Source: Sipunculus nudus (lineage: Eukaryota > Annelida > Sipuncula > Golfingiida > Sipunculidae). From it: a stretch of DNA of 64,000 nt. The first letter of the stretch is position 1. Each line of letters begins with the position of its first letter. Of this stretch, positions 33,455 to 46,272 are shown piece after piece. The stretch lies in contig CM049307.1 of the NCBI GenBank assembly GCA_026874595.1, positions 23,167,079 through 23,231,078 on the forward strand, written 5' to 3'. Below the pieces are notes generated by a model. That model saw only the letters and a list, made by a program, of their open reading frames with translations. It did not search any database and was not told where the DNA came from. The position numbers were made by a program, and so were the translations under genes.

Positions 33455-33456
33455 AC
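33387..33456. repeat. (CT)n(CA)n microsatellite
   Basis: About 22 CT units run directly into 13 CA units. Confidence 0.9.
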
Positions 33457-34702
33457 GCATAAACCAATATCAAGATTCGTAAGTTTTGAAAACATGTACC
33501 CGAGAGTAACATATAGTAACTCTGTTCGATTTAGGCCGAAGACAGACATTTACTGGTTTATTATACACTATTAAGTGTTCATTGTGACCTTGGTCAGTAT
33601 GGGGACGAGCGCGCCTTCAATCACTGAATGACTAAAACATATATACACATCAGTCAGACGGACATATTTAACAAGAGCAATATACCCATATGTATTTTGG
33701 CATGGCGGTGCAGAGATTAGCAGATACATGTAAATTCACTATTTTTTTTTCGAACATATTTTACATATAAAGAAGTGTCATCGGTTGATTGACGATCACG
33801 TGTTCTCATAACGCTGTATACGGCCCATGCGTGATGGGTGTCCAATTTAAACGATAAAGCGTGGGTATATTGTTTTTACGAGTAAAACATCATTTCCCAG
33901 TAATCCGGTATATGATCTGGCTGTATATATGCATGGTATCTCTGCCATTAGTGACGTGGATAATTTATCGTGGGTTATAAAATACGATAATGTCTAAGAC
34001 ATTAATTATAATCGTTGTGTGCATCCTGTTATGCATATATACAAAAGTGAATGAAAATATACAATGTTAAAATATAAAAGCTACATAGAATCATGCATTA
34101 GCAACTGATTTAAGTTCTGATTATTAGTATGTTGCCTATCAAGATGAAAATTTGAATATGAAGTTTTAAAATAAATCACACTTTTAAAAATGGCGTAAAC
34201 ATTTTATATAAAATAATATTTTTTACAAGTTATAATCACGTCATGTTACTAAAATTAAAAATTAAATAAATAGAACACTATTAAATATAAATCAGATTTG
34301 TGTATACCGCATTCTGCTTTCTAAGTTTTAACAGATTTGAACCTAAGAGGGATTTCCTGAATATCACTTAATTCTAAACTTTAAACATGATCCTGTTGTA
34401 TTCATGAGATAATGATTTGTCGTGAGTATACACTTAAGTGATTTTCTCAAAATATTTCCGACTTCTATCAAAATTATTCACATAAAATCTTTATTGACAC
34501 AGGAAATGCGAATCCTAAACGACCCAAGAAACTGAAATTCCCCCTATAGGTCAGAACCCCCATCCCCACTCCAATATTTATAATTTGTAATAAAAATGTG
34601 ATAGTATATTATTTGAAAGACTATCATGAGGGTGGTATTAAAACATATATATGCACAAAGACTATATTTGGAGACAGGTTGAGTCATTCGTTCATGTGCG
34701 GG

Positions 34703-34707
<5 letters not shown>

Positions 34708-34758
<51 letters not shown>
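34708..34758. repeat. (TA)n microsatellite
   Basis: About 25 TA units. Confidence 0.9.
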
Positions 34759-34762
<4 letters not shown>

Positions 34763-34935
34763 CGTGAACTGGCAGACGTATATAGTGGTGCAGTGATTCT
34801 ATAGCAGGTCTCACACACACACACACACAAATAGCTGGAGTGACGTCCTTATAACCGGAATGAAACATTTCATGCAGTCCCTATGCGTGAAAATAGCTAC
34901 TGTAGCGATTTTCAGGAATACGCACACACGCACAG

Positions 34936-34950
34936 ATATATATATATATA

Positions 34951-35001
<51 letters not shown>
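34936..35001. repeat. (TA)n microsatellite
   Basis: About 32 TA units with one AAACA interruption near 34,950. Confidence 0.9.
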
Positions 35002-35003
<2 letters not shown>

Positions 35004-35218
35004 GCTGACGGAAACAGCACATGCAGTTATACAAAATTATATGAGCCATTTTTCACGCATATATATACACATATACGCGCATATAAAAACAGGGCTTTAA
35101 AACTTATATAGTATGAGGGGTGATCCCCATATATATATATTATGAAACTCATGGTGACACATCGGTCAAGACAAATATACATCAAGGGATACATATATGC
35201 ATGGTCGTATGGGCCCAC

Positions 35219-35346
35219 GCAACAACAAATGTACTGGTCAAGGCTATATTTTGATGACGCATACGAGGATCATAGTAAGGTGTCTTGCCGGCGCCATCCT
35301 CGCCTGGTCACGAGATAACCGCATCACTAACCATTTGTTGTTGTTA
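35219..35346. repeat. Small foldback sequence
   Basis: AACAACAAATG at 35,221-35,231 faces its reverse complement CATTTGTTGTT near 35,332-35,342. Inside, CGAGGAT (35,264) faces ATCCTCG (35,296). It may be a miniature transposon or a structured element; no target duplication was seen. Confidence 0.35.
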
Positions 35347-36275
35347 TACATAGAATCATAACACTCTGATAACATAGTACATAGGACTGAGTATATTTTT
35401 GAATGTTAAATATATAAATATTTATGATTACAATTACATGCATCAGAACAAAAAAAATACATTTGCCGGAGAGTTTCTCATTATGTAAATCAACGTTGTC
35501 CGAAGATACAATAGGCCTATACTTTGTTCATTATGAATTTGCTACATGTGTTATTCATGTATATTCACAATATAAAAGGAAACACACAGAGGTGTCTGTT
35601 GCAATATTCTATGACTTAAATCATGCTAATTAAGGGCTTAGGTCTGTAGCTCGGCATATATATGCCACTATAAATCTATACGTACCGGTATAATGTTTAC
35701 CTTTATGACTTCACAACTATGGTAATGGCATATTAAGGCCTACTCCCGGACTTCAATCCACAAAAATGTTATTACAACAGACCCATCTTACCATTACCAT
35801 GCTATGCAGCAGGCGAATTTACTTCATTATTCTCCATGACAGTCAAGGAACGCACTATATGTAGATTGATATATGATATAACAATTTTATGTCAAAATAT
35901 AGATTGCCGTCGTGCACTGGACAAGCCGTAATAAAACGTAAAAAACATATAAACGGTCCCTGTATAGGGATTATGTGTGGCTTCAGTCCAAAGGTTTGAC
36001 CGTGTCTAGCCATTTATATACAAGCGTTGCATTGTTTAAGTTTCATTTAAATTGCTGAAGAAAATTTTGAGATATCTCAAAGACGCATTCACAAACGTCC
36101 TCATAAAAAGAGTGAAATCAACATCTTGAATCGCTTCGCTTTGCGAGAAATTCTGCTGTTGATACGGTATACTAAAATAGATTCCAGCGTTTCGGACAAA
36201 CACAAAAAAGTTATGCCTGTTCTTACCAATATAGATAGACGGTATCAGCTTAATTATATATATATGTATATAAAC

Positions 36276-36277
<2 letters not shown>

Positions 36278-36339
<62 letters not shown>
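36278..36339. repeat. (TA)n microsatellite
   Basis: About 31 TA units. Poly-IY open frames on both strands here are artefacts. Confidence 0.9.
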
Positions 36340-36342
<3 letters not shown>

Positions 36343-37016
36343 TGTCCGAACCCGTGCATCTGGAAATCCGTTACAAATACTTTCATTATCATATATGCAG
36401 GGTTTCATTGAAGATGGAACTTACATGTTTTTTTTTTAATAGATTATTCATATTGATTATCTATACTAATTGCCATCTATAATGACACACTTGTGACAGC
36501 TCTGGCTCTCTAATCTTAATCGTGTGGTTTATATATAACACATGAAATGACCTTAAATACTGTTTTCAAGTTTATTTTGTTTTAGAAAAAAAGCCTTAAG
36601 GGTGCTTATAGGATAAGGTGACGGGCCTAAACAATTTTTTGGCATTACAATTTTTAGTGGAAATTAAAACGTAAAACTTTTATAACAAGATTAAAGTTTG
36701 GTGTTTGGTCAAGTTTATCTCAATACAGAAATAGGCCTATATGCGCGTGTAAGCATGCCTTCAATCATGAGGCCTACCTCCCTATATACTCATTAAAATT
36801 TTCATTTGTTTTCATGCACATGTACTCTCAAAACTGAATCATGTACAAAAATACATGTATGTTGACCCGCTTTTTGATGTATTGTTTCTTTTTTGAAATT
36901 CTGCTAAATGTTGCCATTGTGTGCACACAGCACAAGTAACTCTATTAATGTACTCAGTAAAATGTTCATACTTCTGACATAACAGCACTTGTTATGAACT
37001 GAACATTATTATATAA

Positions 37017-37801
37017 CAGCGGCGTACCTAGCCTCATTGCCGCCTGCATGCATGGGCGGTCTTTGAAATTGCCGCCCTCTTACAAAACTGGACAACATAT
37101 AGTAACATATAAGGTCAAATTGTTTTGTTTTAGGCTTTTAGTTGACAAAAACGCAGCTATATGGATGATGTCATTGGCAGGGCAGGCGAAGATCCAGGAT
37201 TTTTTGCCGGGGGTGGGGTGGGGGTGGGGGTCAGCGCTATAGTGTAGATGAACACTGGGCGATTGTTCAGAGCAATAATTCTGTCATGATTTAAAATTGG
37301 TCTTCAAAATATTCGTGGTTGAGGACAGGGGGGATCCTGGATCCGCTCCTGCAGGGAGCTAATGGAAATCGAAAGATCGCTCTAACTTCAAAGAAGTAAA
37401 TTTCATTATGAAGTGCACTTAAAAGAATAAATTGTAACTAGAAAAAAATATTTCACTGCAGGATACACATATAATGTGTTAATTTTTCTTAACTTAACTT
37501 AATTTTTCATGAGAACGTAGACGGCCCTGAAATACACGCCTGGTCAGTCTAAAGACGTCTACAGAGATTGTTCGAAAATAATTTGGCAGGTTCCACTGCC
37601 AGGTTTAATATTCCTGAAATTCTTGAAATGGGACACACAACAACAAAAAACAAACATTTAGATTTTCTCACCACTCTTCGGAAAAAAGTCAAAGCTGTAT
37701 TTTTTTTTTTTTTTTTTGGAGGAGGGGGGGACATTATACCAGAATGCCGTCACCCAAAATGTGCCCCCCCCCCCCCCCCCACCACCTCAGGTACGCCACT
37801 G
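37017..37801. mobile_element. hAT-like non-autonomous element containing a second one
   Basis: The left end is CAGCGGCGTACCTAG (37,017) and the right end CTCAGGTACGCCACTG (37,786-37,801), inverted repeats of about 15 bp with two differences. CAGxGGCGTACCTxG is a common hAT terminus. No transposase is encoded. A smaller element with different termini is nested at 37,183-37,351, and a 17-C run lies just inside the right end. A clear 8-bp target duplication was not found. Confidence 0.62.
37183..37351. mobile_element. Nested 169-bp hAT-like miniature element
   Basis: CAGGCGAAGATCCAGGAT at 37,183 faces ATCCTGGATCCGCTCCTG ending at 37,351, inverted repeats of 18 bp with three differences. It lies inside the element at 37,017-37,801, so it is the later insertion. 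Confidence 0.55.
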
Positions 37802-38688
37802 TATTATGATAAAAACATACATTAATATTTTGCGATATTAGCAATAAAGACCATAAAGCCAACATGATCTTATCCCCATGATATCATTGTAAGTATATAT
37901 AGGCCCTACACCTCTAATCACAGTCACGATATAGGGCATATATACTTTGTTTAGATTTTAAATGTTTCCATGGTTAAAGGTCAAAACTTCGGCGCCATAA
38001 TTTGCACAGAACAAGCAATACATTATTAATCATTTTATATTTAGGATCGTCGCCTTAATCATCGCCTTTATATAGGGCTAAATGTTGCAGTCTGTTGCTG
38101 ACCAGTTCTAAACCTTGGATGTTGATACTAAGTATGTGACGCACTCTAAATGACGTTCCATTTTAAAACGAGTGACGTCACATAAATTTACGTCAAAGTG
38201 CACGTTCTGCCTTCTGTAGAACCATGGCACAGGTGGTGACGTCATGCCTATGTCTGTGCATGGTAGATAGAAGTAGAAAATTGAGACAGACCTCTTGTAA
38301 GCAATATGCATGGAACTACGGAAATACACCGAGGATTTTGTGTTATGGTGCTTTCCACCTTTCAGAAGACCACGGTGTCCGAAAATTCCGGCCCGCTAAA
38401 TATTCAGGTTTTCGAATGGTTGGTTGGGGAACGTTCCGGGAATGGATGGGGTTGAGAGGCAACCATGAAACACGCCGATTTATTATAAATAGAAGTGAAT
38501 ACTTCAGTGTATACATGAAGGCAAGACACCCTGAAGATCTATAGAAAGGATGGACTGAGTACGTAGAGCAAGAAATTATGGCGAAGAAGCCAAAGGTAGA
38601 AATGTCACTGACCTCCAACCTGTAACGGTCCCAATATGTTTAACAAAATCCTGTAAATGTAAGTTCTACCGAAATCTCTCTCTCTCCA

Positions 38689-38691
<3 letters not shown>

Positions 38692-38787
<96 letters not shown>

Positions 38788-38852
38788 TTATATATATATA
38801 AAGATATATAGATATATATATATAATATATATATATACGTTATCAGTATATG

Positions 38853-38890
<38 letters not shown>
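38692..38890. repeat. (CT)n(TA)n compound microsatellite
   Basis: About 19 CT units pass into a broken (TA)n array that continues with interruptions to about 38,890. Confidence 0.9.
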
Positions 38891-38899
<9 letters not shown>

Positions 38900-39942
38900 C
38901 TACATGTATAGACAATATATTACATACTATATACATTGGATATAGTCTATGTTATATAATATTGTTACATAATAATATTGTTATGTGGGCATATCCACAG
39001 TAAGTATATGAATAAAATCAGACAAAAAAGTGGCTGAATAAAGGTAAGAAGAATAATTATAATGCCAAAAACAAATATCTCCACCTATAGAATAGGTGCT
39101 GAAGCAGGAAGTACACATTACATCTATAGTGCCTTCCAGAGGGAAGGATCCATGGTACTGAATGCCCTTTAGTTATATAATAGTTCAGTGGTGCAGATAT
39201 TTTTTATACTGAGGTCAAGTTTAGCGCAGTTAAGGATTTGGTTGTCATGTATTCTCATTTATAATGTTTAATCTGATTTTTGTATCCAAATGTCCAGGTA
39301 AGAATCAGCCTTAATAGTTCATATCATAAAACAGAATCATCAATACTGTGCCATGGCTGTATATACAGATGTGCCTTTCCTTGTTCGGAGTAACGCGATA
39401 TAGGAATAGGATCAGGGTTGATCTGCACATACACATTTGATTCACATACACACGATAAAATTCATTGTTTATGGGTAGCTTTAATTAAATGGAAGTAAAG
39501 ATGTAATGTGATAATTTCAATTAATTCCCTCATTCATTGTAAAATGCAAGAAGCAGTGACGCTGTGACACGGTCTGGGCCATTTATATAGCCAGTCGGAG
39601 CTTAAGGCTGAGATCCATACCAAATGGAGACTGAGACCACAAAACCTATATATGACCAAAATCGCGACAAAATACGTTCCGAGACCAAGGCTGAGGCCAA
39701 GGATTGATTTGCAGGCATGAGACCGAGACCACAGGATCCGACACATGCACTGCGTAGGGTACGACTCTGCTGCATGGTTAAAGGAATTGTGGGTATAGAA
39801 ATTTTATCCACACTATGTCCTGGGGTTAATACACCAGCAACGTATATATAAATGTAGTGTAGTGGATATAATGTAGTCCGTTCAAATAAGTTGAATAATA
39901 ATTGTTTCAATGTAACTCACATAAACATGGGTGTCATGTGGC

Positions 39943-40090
39943 AAGGAGTTCACGGAATAAGTAACAATTTGTTAGCATATGAAATGTTACAATTTTTTTT
40001 AGTTTAACAGTTGTGACAAGTAGTCTCGGCCGTCCCCACAATTGCCAACTATATATATATGGAAGAGGTTTGTTTTGAGTAGAAAAATAC
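39943..40090 (+). repeat. Dispersed repeat, copy 2
   Basis: This is the partner of 20,092-20,260 in the same orientation. The shared blocks are GGCAAGGAGTTCACGGAATA, AACAGTTGTGACAAGTAGTC and GGAAGAGGTT...TTTTGAGTAGAA. An (AT)n stretch replaces the GCCGTACA part of copy 1. Confidence 0.6.
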
Positions 40091-40784
40091 CCTCTGGTGT
40101 AAATGTGTGGATCCGATACATCTTGATCACGGGATCTGAGACCATGACCGAGACCACGCGATCCGAGATATCGAAACCATATTTTATGCCCGTCATCTAT
40201 ACTTAGGCCTACTTAATTGTGCCTGCATTAGTCAATGTTCCCAAAAAAATATAATTGGGGAACCCGCAATAAGTAGCCGATACTACATTTCTGTCAGGCA
40301 TACAAGCAAGCAGTGTGTGGGCGTCTTTGTTGAGATAACTTCTTCTGAAATACTGTATAGCCCCAAATTTAAAATGAAAATGGTGTGATATGTACTATAC
40401 AAAGCAGTTTTAATACAGAATAACAGGTACATGTATATAGAGAACTGCGAGGTTCAGATCACATTATATACGTATATAGCCGGGCGTGCGCGCTGCTTAA
40501 CCTCGCTTAAGCCTTAACCTTACAGACGACAACTTTTCAGTTGTTTATATATAACGTATAATACAAAAGACAGGCGCACACGTTTATTATAAATGTTTGG
40601 CTGCTATGCATCACTATCATATGCATGTCATGCATCATTGTTCATATTTTTAAACAAGCATTAAAAACGGGAACCAGGAGATCGAGACGGGATCCATTTA
40701 TGGTGTGAAGTAAGACAGACATGCAGTCATGATACATGTGCGCTGCGATTTTGTAAAAGTTTTGTTAAATTAAAGTACTAGCAT

Positions 40785-41245
40785 TAATAATGATAATGAT
40801 GATGATGAACAGTAACAATATTACAATTACTGCCTGTAATTACATATGGCCAGCTATACCGGAATAGTCTAAGATTGATGACTATATATATTTAGTCAAA
40901 CTTGTTGGATTGTATGTTATTTTTAAAATACTACTACTATACTACTACTATTACTTCTATTACAAATGCTACTGCTACTACTACTACTAATACTACTACT
41001 ACTAATAATAATAATTATAATAATAATAAATTCATTATAAACTCAATAGCATTACATATGGTTAAACTGATAAAATAACTAAAAGAAATTGATTAGTATA
41101 AACATTTCGTTACATGTACCACAGCTGAGAGCTTGAAAGCAGAACAGAGATTGGTATAGGCCATAAGTTTATGGTAGAATATTATTATGTAATCTTATGC
41201 GAGTTTATTCTGCATAAGATAATAATAATAATAATAATAATTTGT
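40785..41245. repeat. Cluster of trinucleotide repeats
   Basis: (ATG)n near 40,790, (ACT)n at about 40,930-41,000, and (AAT)n at about 41,000-41,030 and 41,219-41,241. Confidence 0.8.
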
Positions 41246-41499
41246 AGGCCTATGTCATTTACAATAATATTGGAAATATTATTAATAATGAGATCCTCAA
41301 GAAACAGGTATAAACATATAAATATGACTCATCGGGGCAAATCTGCGGTGGAAAAGCATATGCGCTTAATTGTATGACAGGTACAGGATGGCTTATGACA
41401 GGAACGGTGTATATGTAGGTTCAGGTTGAGAGGTTAAAATGCCGTTTTCATTGTTTGAATGTGCTGAGTAATACACGTAGGGGGATTCCTCTTTATTTA

Positions 41500-42520
41500 T
41501 TCATGATTCATCATGGCGAGTAAGTCGACGCTCCAGTTACCAAATATCCCGTGACTTGGTCTGGTGTAACGCACCAACATCAACTGTCAGATCGTCAGCC
41601 ACGCGGAGTCAGCAGCGAGGCGGGAAGCTTTGCTTTTTGAAAGCTCCAAGAGATGTCGCCATAGTCGATATAAGTTTCGGAAATATTTGTTCAATCATAA
41701 GCGGATTTATATTTGTTTCAATGTTGATCAGGATTTCGGAGTGTTGTGAATATTGATACCACCGAGCGTGACATCTAGCGGGGAGCTGGAGAATGATGGC
41801 CCGTTGTGGACGATCTCGGCGCATCAGACAAGCCTTCTGCACGGTCTATGCACACGCTCAATGGCCGGGTCATTGCACACACAAACCGGTTTTGTTGGCC
41901 TTCGCGGCAGGCCTGGCTAAATTTATATCCGAGTGTACGCGGTATTAGAAGTCACGGTTATGAAAACCTAGCTGAGTTCTTATATCCCTCCGTGCACGAC
42001 TCGTTGCACTTGCGCCGGTTCTTGAGGTGTGTCAAAACGTCACTGCACCCCGGAAAAGTTTCAGTGGATTCAATTCGCATGCAAACAGCAGCAAAGCGAA
42101 GGAACCACCGGATCTGGGCTTAAAGGAAACTGTTGTACCCGGCTTCTTGCCACTAGGCAAGATTTTCAGTTTTTCAGGTTAGTTCATTCAGTTTCTTCTT
42201 TTTGTTAGACCGTGCTGTAGGATGTCGTTAGGAGGACTCTGCGGTGTCGTCTGATACACGCTTTCAGGACAATCCCATTGAAGTCTCACAGGTGCATATG
42301 ATAATCATGTCATGCTGGCGGTGCGTTTCAATTACTGACAAGCTTACCAGGGATTATATAGGATTAGGAGCTGCGGCCGACTTGTTAGCTTTGACATCTT
42401 TTGTTGGGTAGACCGCAAAATCCCGATAAGAATCATTGTTGAATAGCCGGGGGTTTAATCACTGAACAGGCAGTGACCGGCAAGCACCCCGGTTCCTCCA
42501 CTGGTGGTGGCCGTTCCGCT
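41500..42520 (+). promoter_or_regulatory. CpG-rich stretch, candidate promoter and first exon of the cadherin gene
   Basis: Over 41,761-42,120 I count about 27 CpG in 360 bases at roughly 50% GC, at or above expectation, in an otherwise AT-rich window. CpG-normal sequence continues to about 43.1 kb and then collapses. That pattern is usual at the 5' end of a germline-methylated invertebrate gene. A possible donor of a non-coding first exon is CAG/GTTAGT at 42,177/42,178. There is no TATA box. Direction is inferred from the cadherin exons downstream. Confidence 0.4.
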
Positions 42521-44789
42521 TGGGGTAATAATTATATACCTTCCAAATGGAAAAGAGATTTTTAAATTCATCTCGAAAATGTTATTCGAAAAACCGCCAT
42601 TTGTTTTCAGACACGGAATGACAGTTGATTATTGAATTATTGTGCCGTTAATTCTTTGGTGTAAACGCTAGATTAACAGAATTAATAATTTATAGCTGAT
42701 AATCCTATTTATTCAAGATTTAAAACGATATATTTTTAAAATGTAAACATTAACTATAAGATAATGATAAATAGTTTTTAACAGCACAGAAAAAGGCTGT
42801 GGAAACACCCACATTACAAAACATGGTATTCCGGACACGGCTGACTTGGCATATAAACTGGGTCTTATAAAAGGATTGTGTGGGTCGTTAGGAATGTACC
42901 TGAATATTTTCTCATCAAAATAATTAAGATAATTAGTACTCCCAAAATATTTAAACCTGCCGTGTGTAATTAAATATTTTTTTTTCCAAACAAAGTTGAA
43001 ATAGTACATAGCTTTGTATCAACTCTTTTATCAAATCACTGACATACTTCACTTGACTGCCTTGGTAAACTCAAGCTTCCGTTTGGCATGGGCCAGCGTG
43101 CCGGCCCAGCCCAAACCAGTTATTAGTGGATTTTCTCCATCACTTGTCTTCATGCAGCCAAGACAAAGCACATTTCTTTAGAATGTCAACATTATTTGTG
43201 AATTAAAAGATAAATAGTCATATTTGATTAAATTTTATTAATTTTATACCAAAGATTAACCTTTACACATCGTTGAGGGTGGGGCATAGCATGTTAGATA
43301 ACCTGGCATATTTTGCATGTCTGTTATTCCAGTTTCACCTTTGTTTTAGTCTGTATTGTCTCATGGATTTCCTTAGGTTTTGATATTTGAATTGGCTTTT
43401 TCCATTCCAGCTTTCCCCCATTTTATAGTTGTTGTTTTTAATTGTTTGAAAATCAGGTGTATTCTTTTAAGTTATCCACCAAATGGTTAATGTGTACTAT
43501 CAGCTGTAAGAACAATAGGTTAGCTTCTTCACATGAAAAAAAAAGATTTATTTAAAAAGAATGAGATTACTGAAGACACTGAGAATTAAAAATGTGATTG
43601 CAGACACTGCCAAATCCTTATAATACTTTATTGTTCAGATTTATTATCAATTTCAGACAGTTTACATTATAGTTAGTATCTAGCACATTGTCTCTATCAT
43701 TTCTAAATTTTCATTAATATCTGAAGACAGGGTTTGCTTTTAGATTAATGGAAATCTTTAGAACTGAAAATTAATATGCAATATCTTTGACTGTGATCTA
43801 GCAACATGAAAGAGTTCTGTATATCAATCCTAAATTGACCTAAGTGGCCCTTGGACTAGTGAAGTGGTAAATCTGATGTACATGGCTGCATTTTTTCTCT
43901 TGATTTCAAAATTTATCACCCTTCCACACTGTAAATTAAAAAAATTTAAACTTTAGTCAAAGTGAACCAGCGTCTGACAGTTGAAGGAAATCATTTCCAT
44001 TCTAGTGTCATCATAGAATTATTCTTTAATAAGCATTAAGGAAGTAGGTCCTGTTTGAACCATTTTTTTTATGATTCCCACAATTCCTATTAGTTCTATA
44101 TACATCCCTGAGATAAAAATCACTCAATTAAAAAAATATGAAATTCAGGCAGGGGGGGACACTCCAAATGTTTGTGATATACTAAAATGTCTTCTGCTGT
44201 TGGTATTTTTTCGATTATGAAATGATCAGCCTCCTAGACCAGTTTTAATGATCCTGAAAGGAAGACATGAAGACCATTGACTGTACCAGTCAGGAACAAG
44301 AATGTCAATTAAATTATGCAACTGAAATTTATATCAACATAAAGGGGTGAATTGAACATATAATGCCCTCATGTTCTGACTGAGGAAAAAAGCAGTTTAT
44401 ATTCTGATATACAAATGGTATACAATCTTCTTTACAATTTGTATCTCTACAAATAAAATGTTTCATCAGTTTCAGTTAGCAGTGAAAAAACAATACATTG
44501 GGATTTAATGATATTGACCCAGTGCTTCACAATATTTTTGATTAAATAATTATATGATCAACAGATATGATCTTTGATCTTATCAGAAAGAGGAAGTGCT
44601 TTTTTTCTGTGTCAAGGTGAATCTGTCCAAAAAAGAGAACCTTTTACCGTTGGTCCTGTAATTGCCCAAATGTATCAGATACCTCTGTATCATTGTATTG
44701 CTACATACAGATGAGTTATTTTCACAATGGTGATTCTGTTCATGATTTTTCATGAAATACAGAGTGTCTTACTGAAAGTGTTGACACAA

Positions 44790-45760
44790 TGTCTGTTCTT
44801 GAAGTTCCCCATGGGTCTCTCATATGTCTATGCATTCCAGTGTCTTCTCTAACATCCCTTAATGGTTTGACAGTGTTTCAACTGTGTTAACCTGTGTCCT
44901 TCTTTAGGTACTTCCACCAGGTCTTCATTATGTTTACCATTCTGTTTCATACAGTTTGTCGACAGTTCTCAGTTGCAGGTTTGCCATATTTTCTTACTGA
45001 TAAAGTGTGTACTAAGGCCGTGTCTTAAAATTTGCAACACTCATGTCCAATCGATTTGTCTTCTCTAAAATGTGTAGTGTCTCAGCTCAATGTTTGTGAA
45101 AGTGCCTCCTCTCAAAATTTGCCAGGATGACTAGCTTTAAGATTTGTCAAGCACTCACCAATTACAATATTCAAATTTGCCATCATGTCTGACCTAAGAT
45201 TAGTTCCACATCACTTCCTTTGGAGTGTGTCAGTTTGGCTTACTGTCTCACTAAAGTTTGATAGAGAGTGTCTGCCATAATGGCTTACTTCAAGGCTTGC
45301 CAACTGATTTTTATTGAGGACTGTCACACATGCATATATTTCACATGAAGGCTAGCCAGTGGCCCTGCATGTTTTTCCTTTCAAGATTTGCTGTAGTGTA
45401 TAGGTTCATTATTTGCTGGATGTTTATTAGGTCCACAAAAATTCAAGTTTGTGAAAGATTTGTCATGATATATCACTTTAAAGTCCATTAGAGTATCACC
45501 ATTCAAAATATACTGTAATGTGTCACTTAAAGATTTATTCAACATCACTTCAGTTCATCATGCTGTCTCACTTGAGATCTGCCAGAGTATAAGTTTTATG
45601 CTTAGTCATTTCCTAAGTCTCATGGTGTCTGACTTTAGGGTATGCCAGAGTATCTAAATTTGACACAAATGTTTCATGTGAAGGTTCATAAAAAACACAG
45701 TTGAGTAAAGGATCTCCTTTCAAGATTTGCTTTGGTTTCTTTGTGTATTGTTTGCGAGTA
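44790..45760. repeat. Highly diverged tandem repeat
   Basis: The phrase (A)AGATTTGCCA with variants (AAATTTGCCA, AAGGCTTGCCA, AAGGCTAGCCA, GAGATCTGCCA, GGGTATGCCA) recurs about 14 times. The intervening text often contains GTGTCTCA/TCACTT words, at irregular spacing of about 25-60 nt. It looks like an old minisatellite decaying inside the intron. Confidence 0.5.
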
Positions 45761-46272
45761 TGTTTATGACAAATTTCATCCTTAATTCATAGAGTAAAAA
45801 AGACTAAAAAAAACTCATCAGATTTTTATTTGAGCAATTTTTGAAATATTACTAAAGCCTGTCAGTTAAAGGTTCATTTACAATATTAAGTTTTCTTCAC
45901 TTAATCTAAGGGACACCATTTTAAAGAAAGAGCTTAGCCAGAGAAAATAATTTTAATGTTCCTTTTTATTATGCTGTAGGATATTGTAATCCTTTTTGAC
46001 ATATACTGAGGTATGTTTGAAAAAAATTAGTTGTTAAGAGCTAGGTCTTAATCTTCTGATTGTTAATAGGTCAGTGAAGCATTTCTTTATATATTATCTG
46101 TTTTGAGCAACTGATCATAAACTTCAGTGGGTTAGCTAAGAGTTAATTATGAATTCAGTTCTCTACAGTAATGTACACTAGTCTATTCATCACAGAATGA
46201 ATTTTTAATTTAAACATCATAATCTATAATACATGTCTTTCAAACTGTTTCTTGTCAGACCCCCCACCAAAG

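Larger units (their letters stand above)
29631..41500. other. Long intergenic region with simple repeats and small transposons
   Basis: No gene is supported. Contents: a decayed hAT-like element near 30,550-30,770, G runs (31,021; 37,764 as C), microsatellites at 33,387, 34,708, 34,936, 36,278 and 38,692, a nested pair of hAT-like elements at 37,017-37,801, a dispersed repeat at 39,943, and trinucleotide repeats near 40.9-41.2 kb. Open frames of 100-120 codons at 32,246, 36,126 and 38,224 show no domain, splice or codon evidence. Confidence 0.5.

Noticed and set aside
38224-38544. 106-codon frame starting at ATGGCACAG
   Set aside because: Good start context but no recognisable feature, with an overlapping minus-strand frame of similar length.
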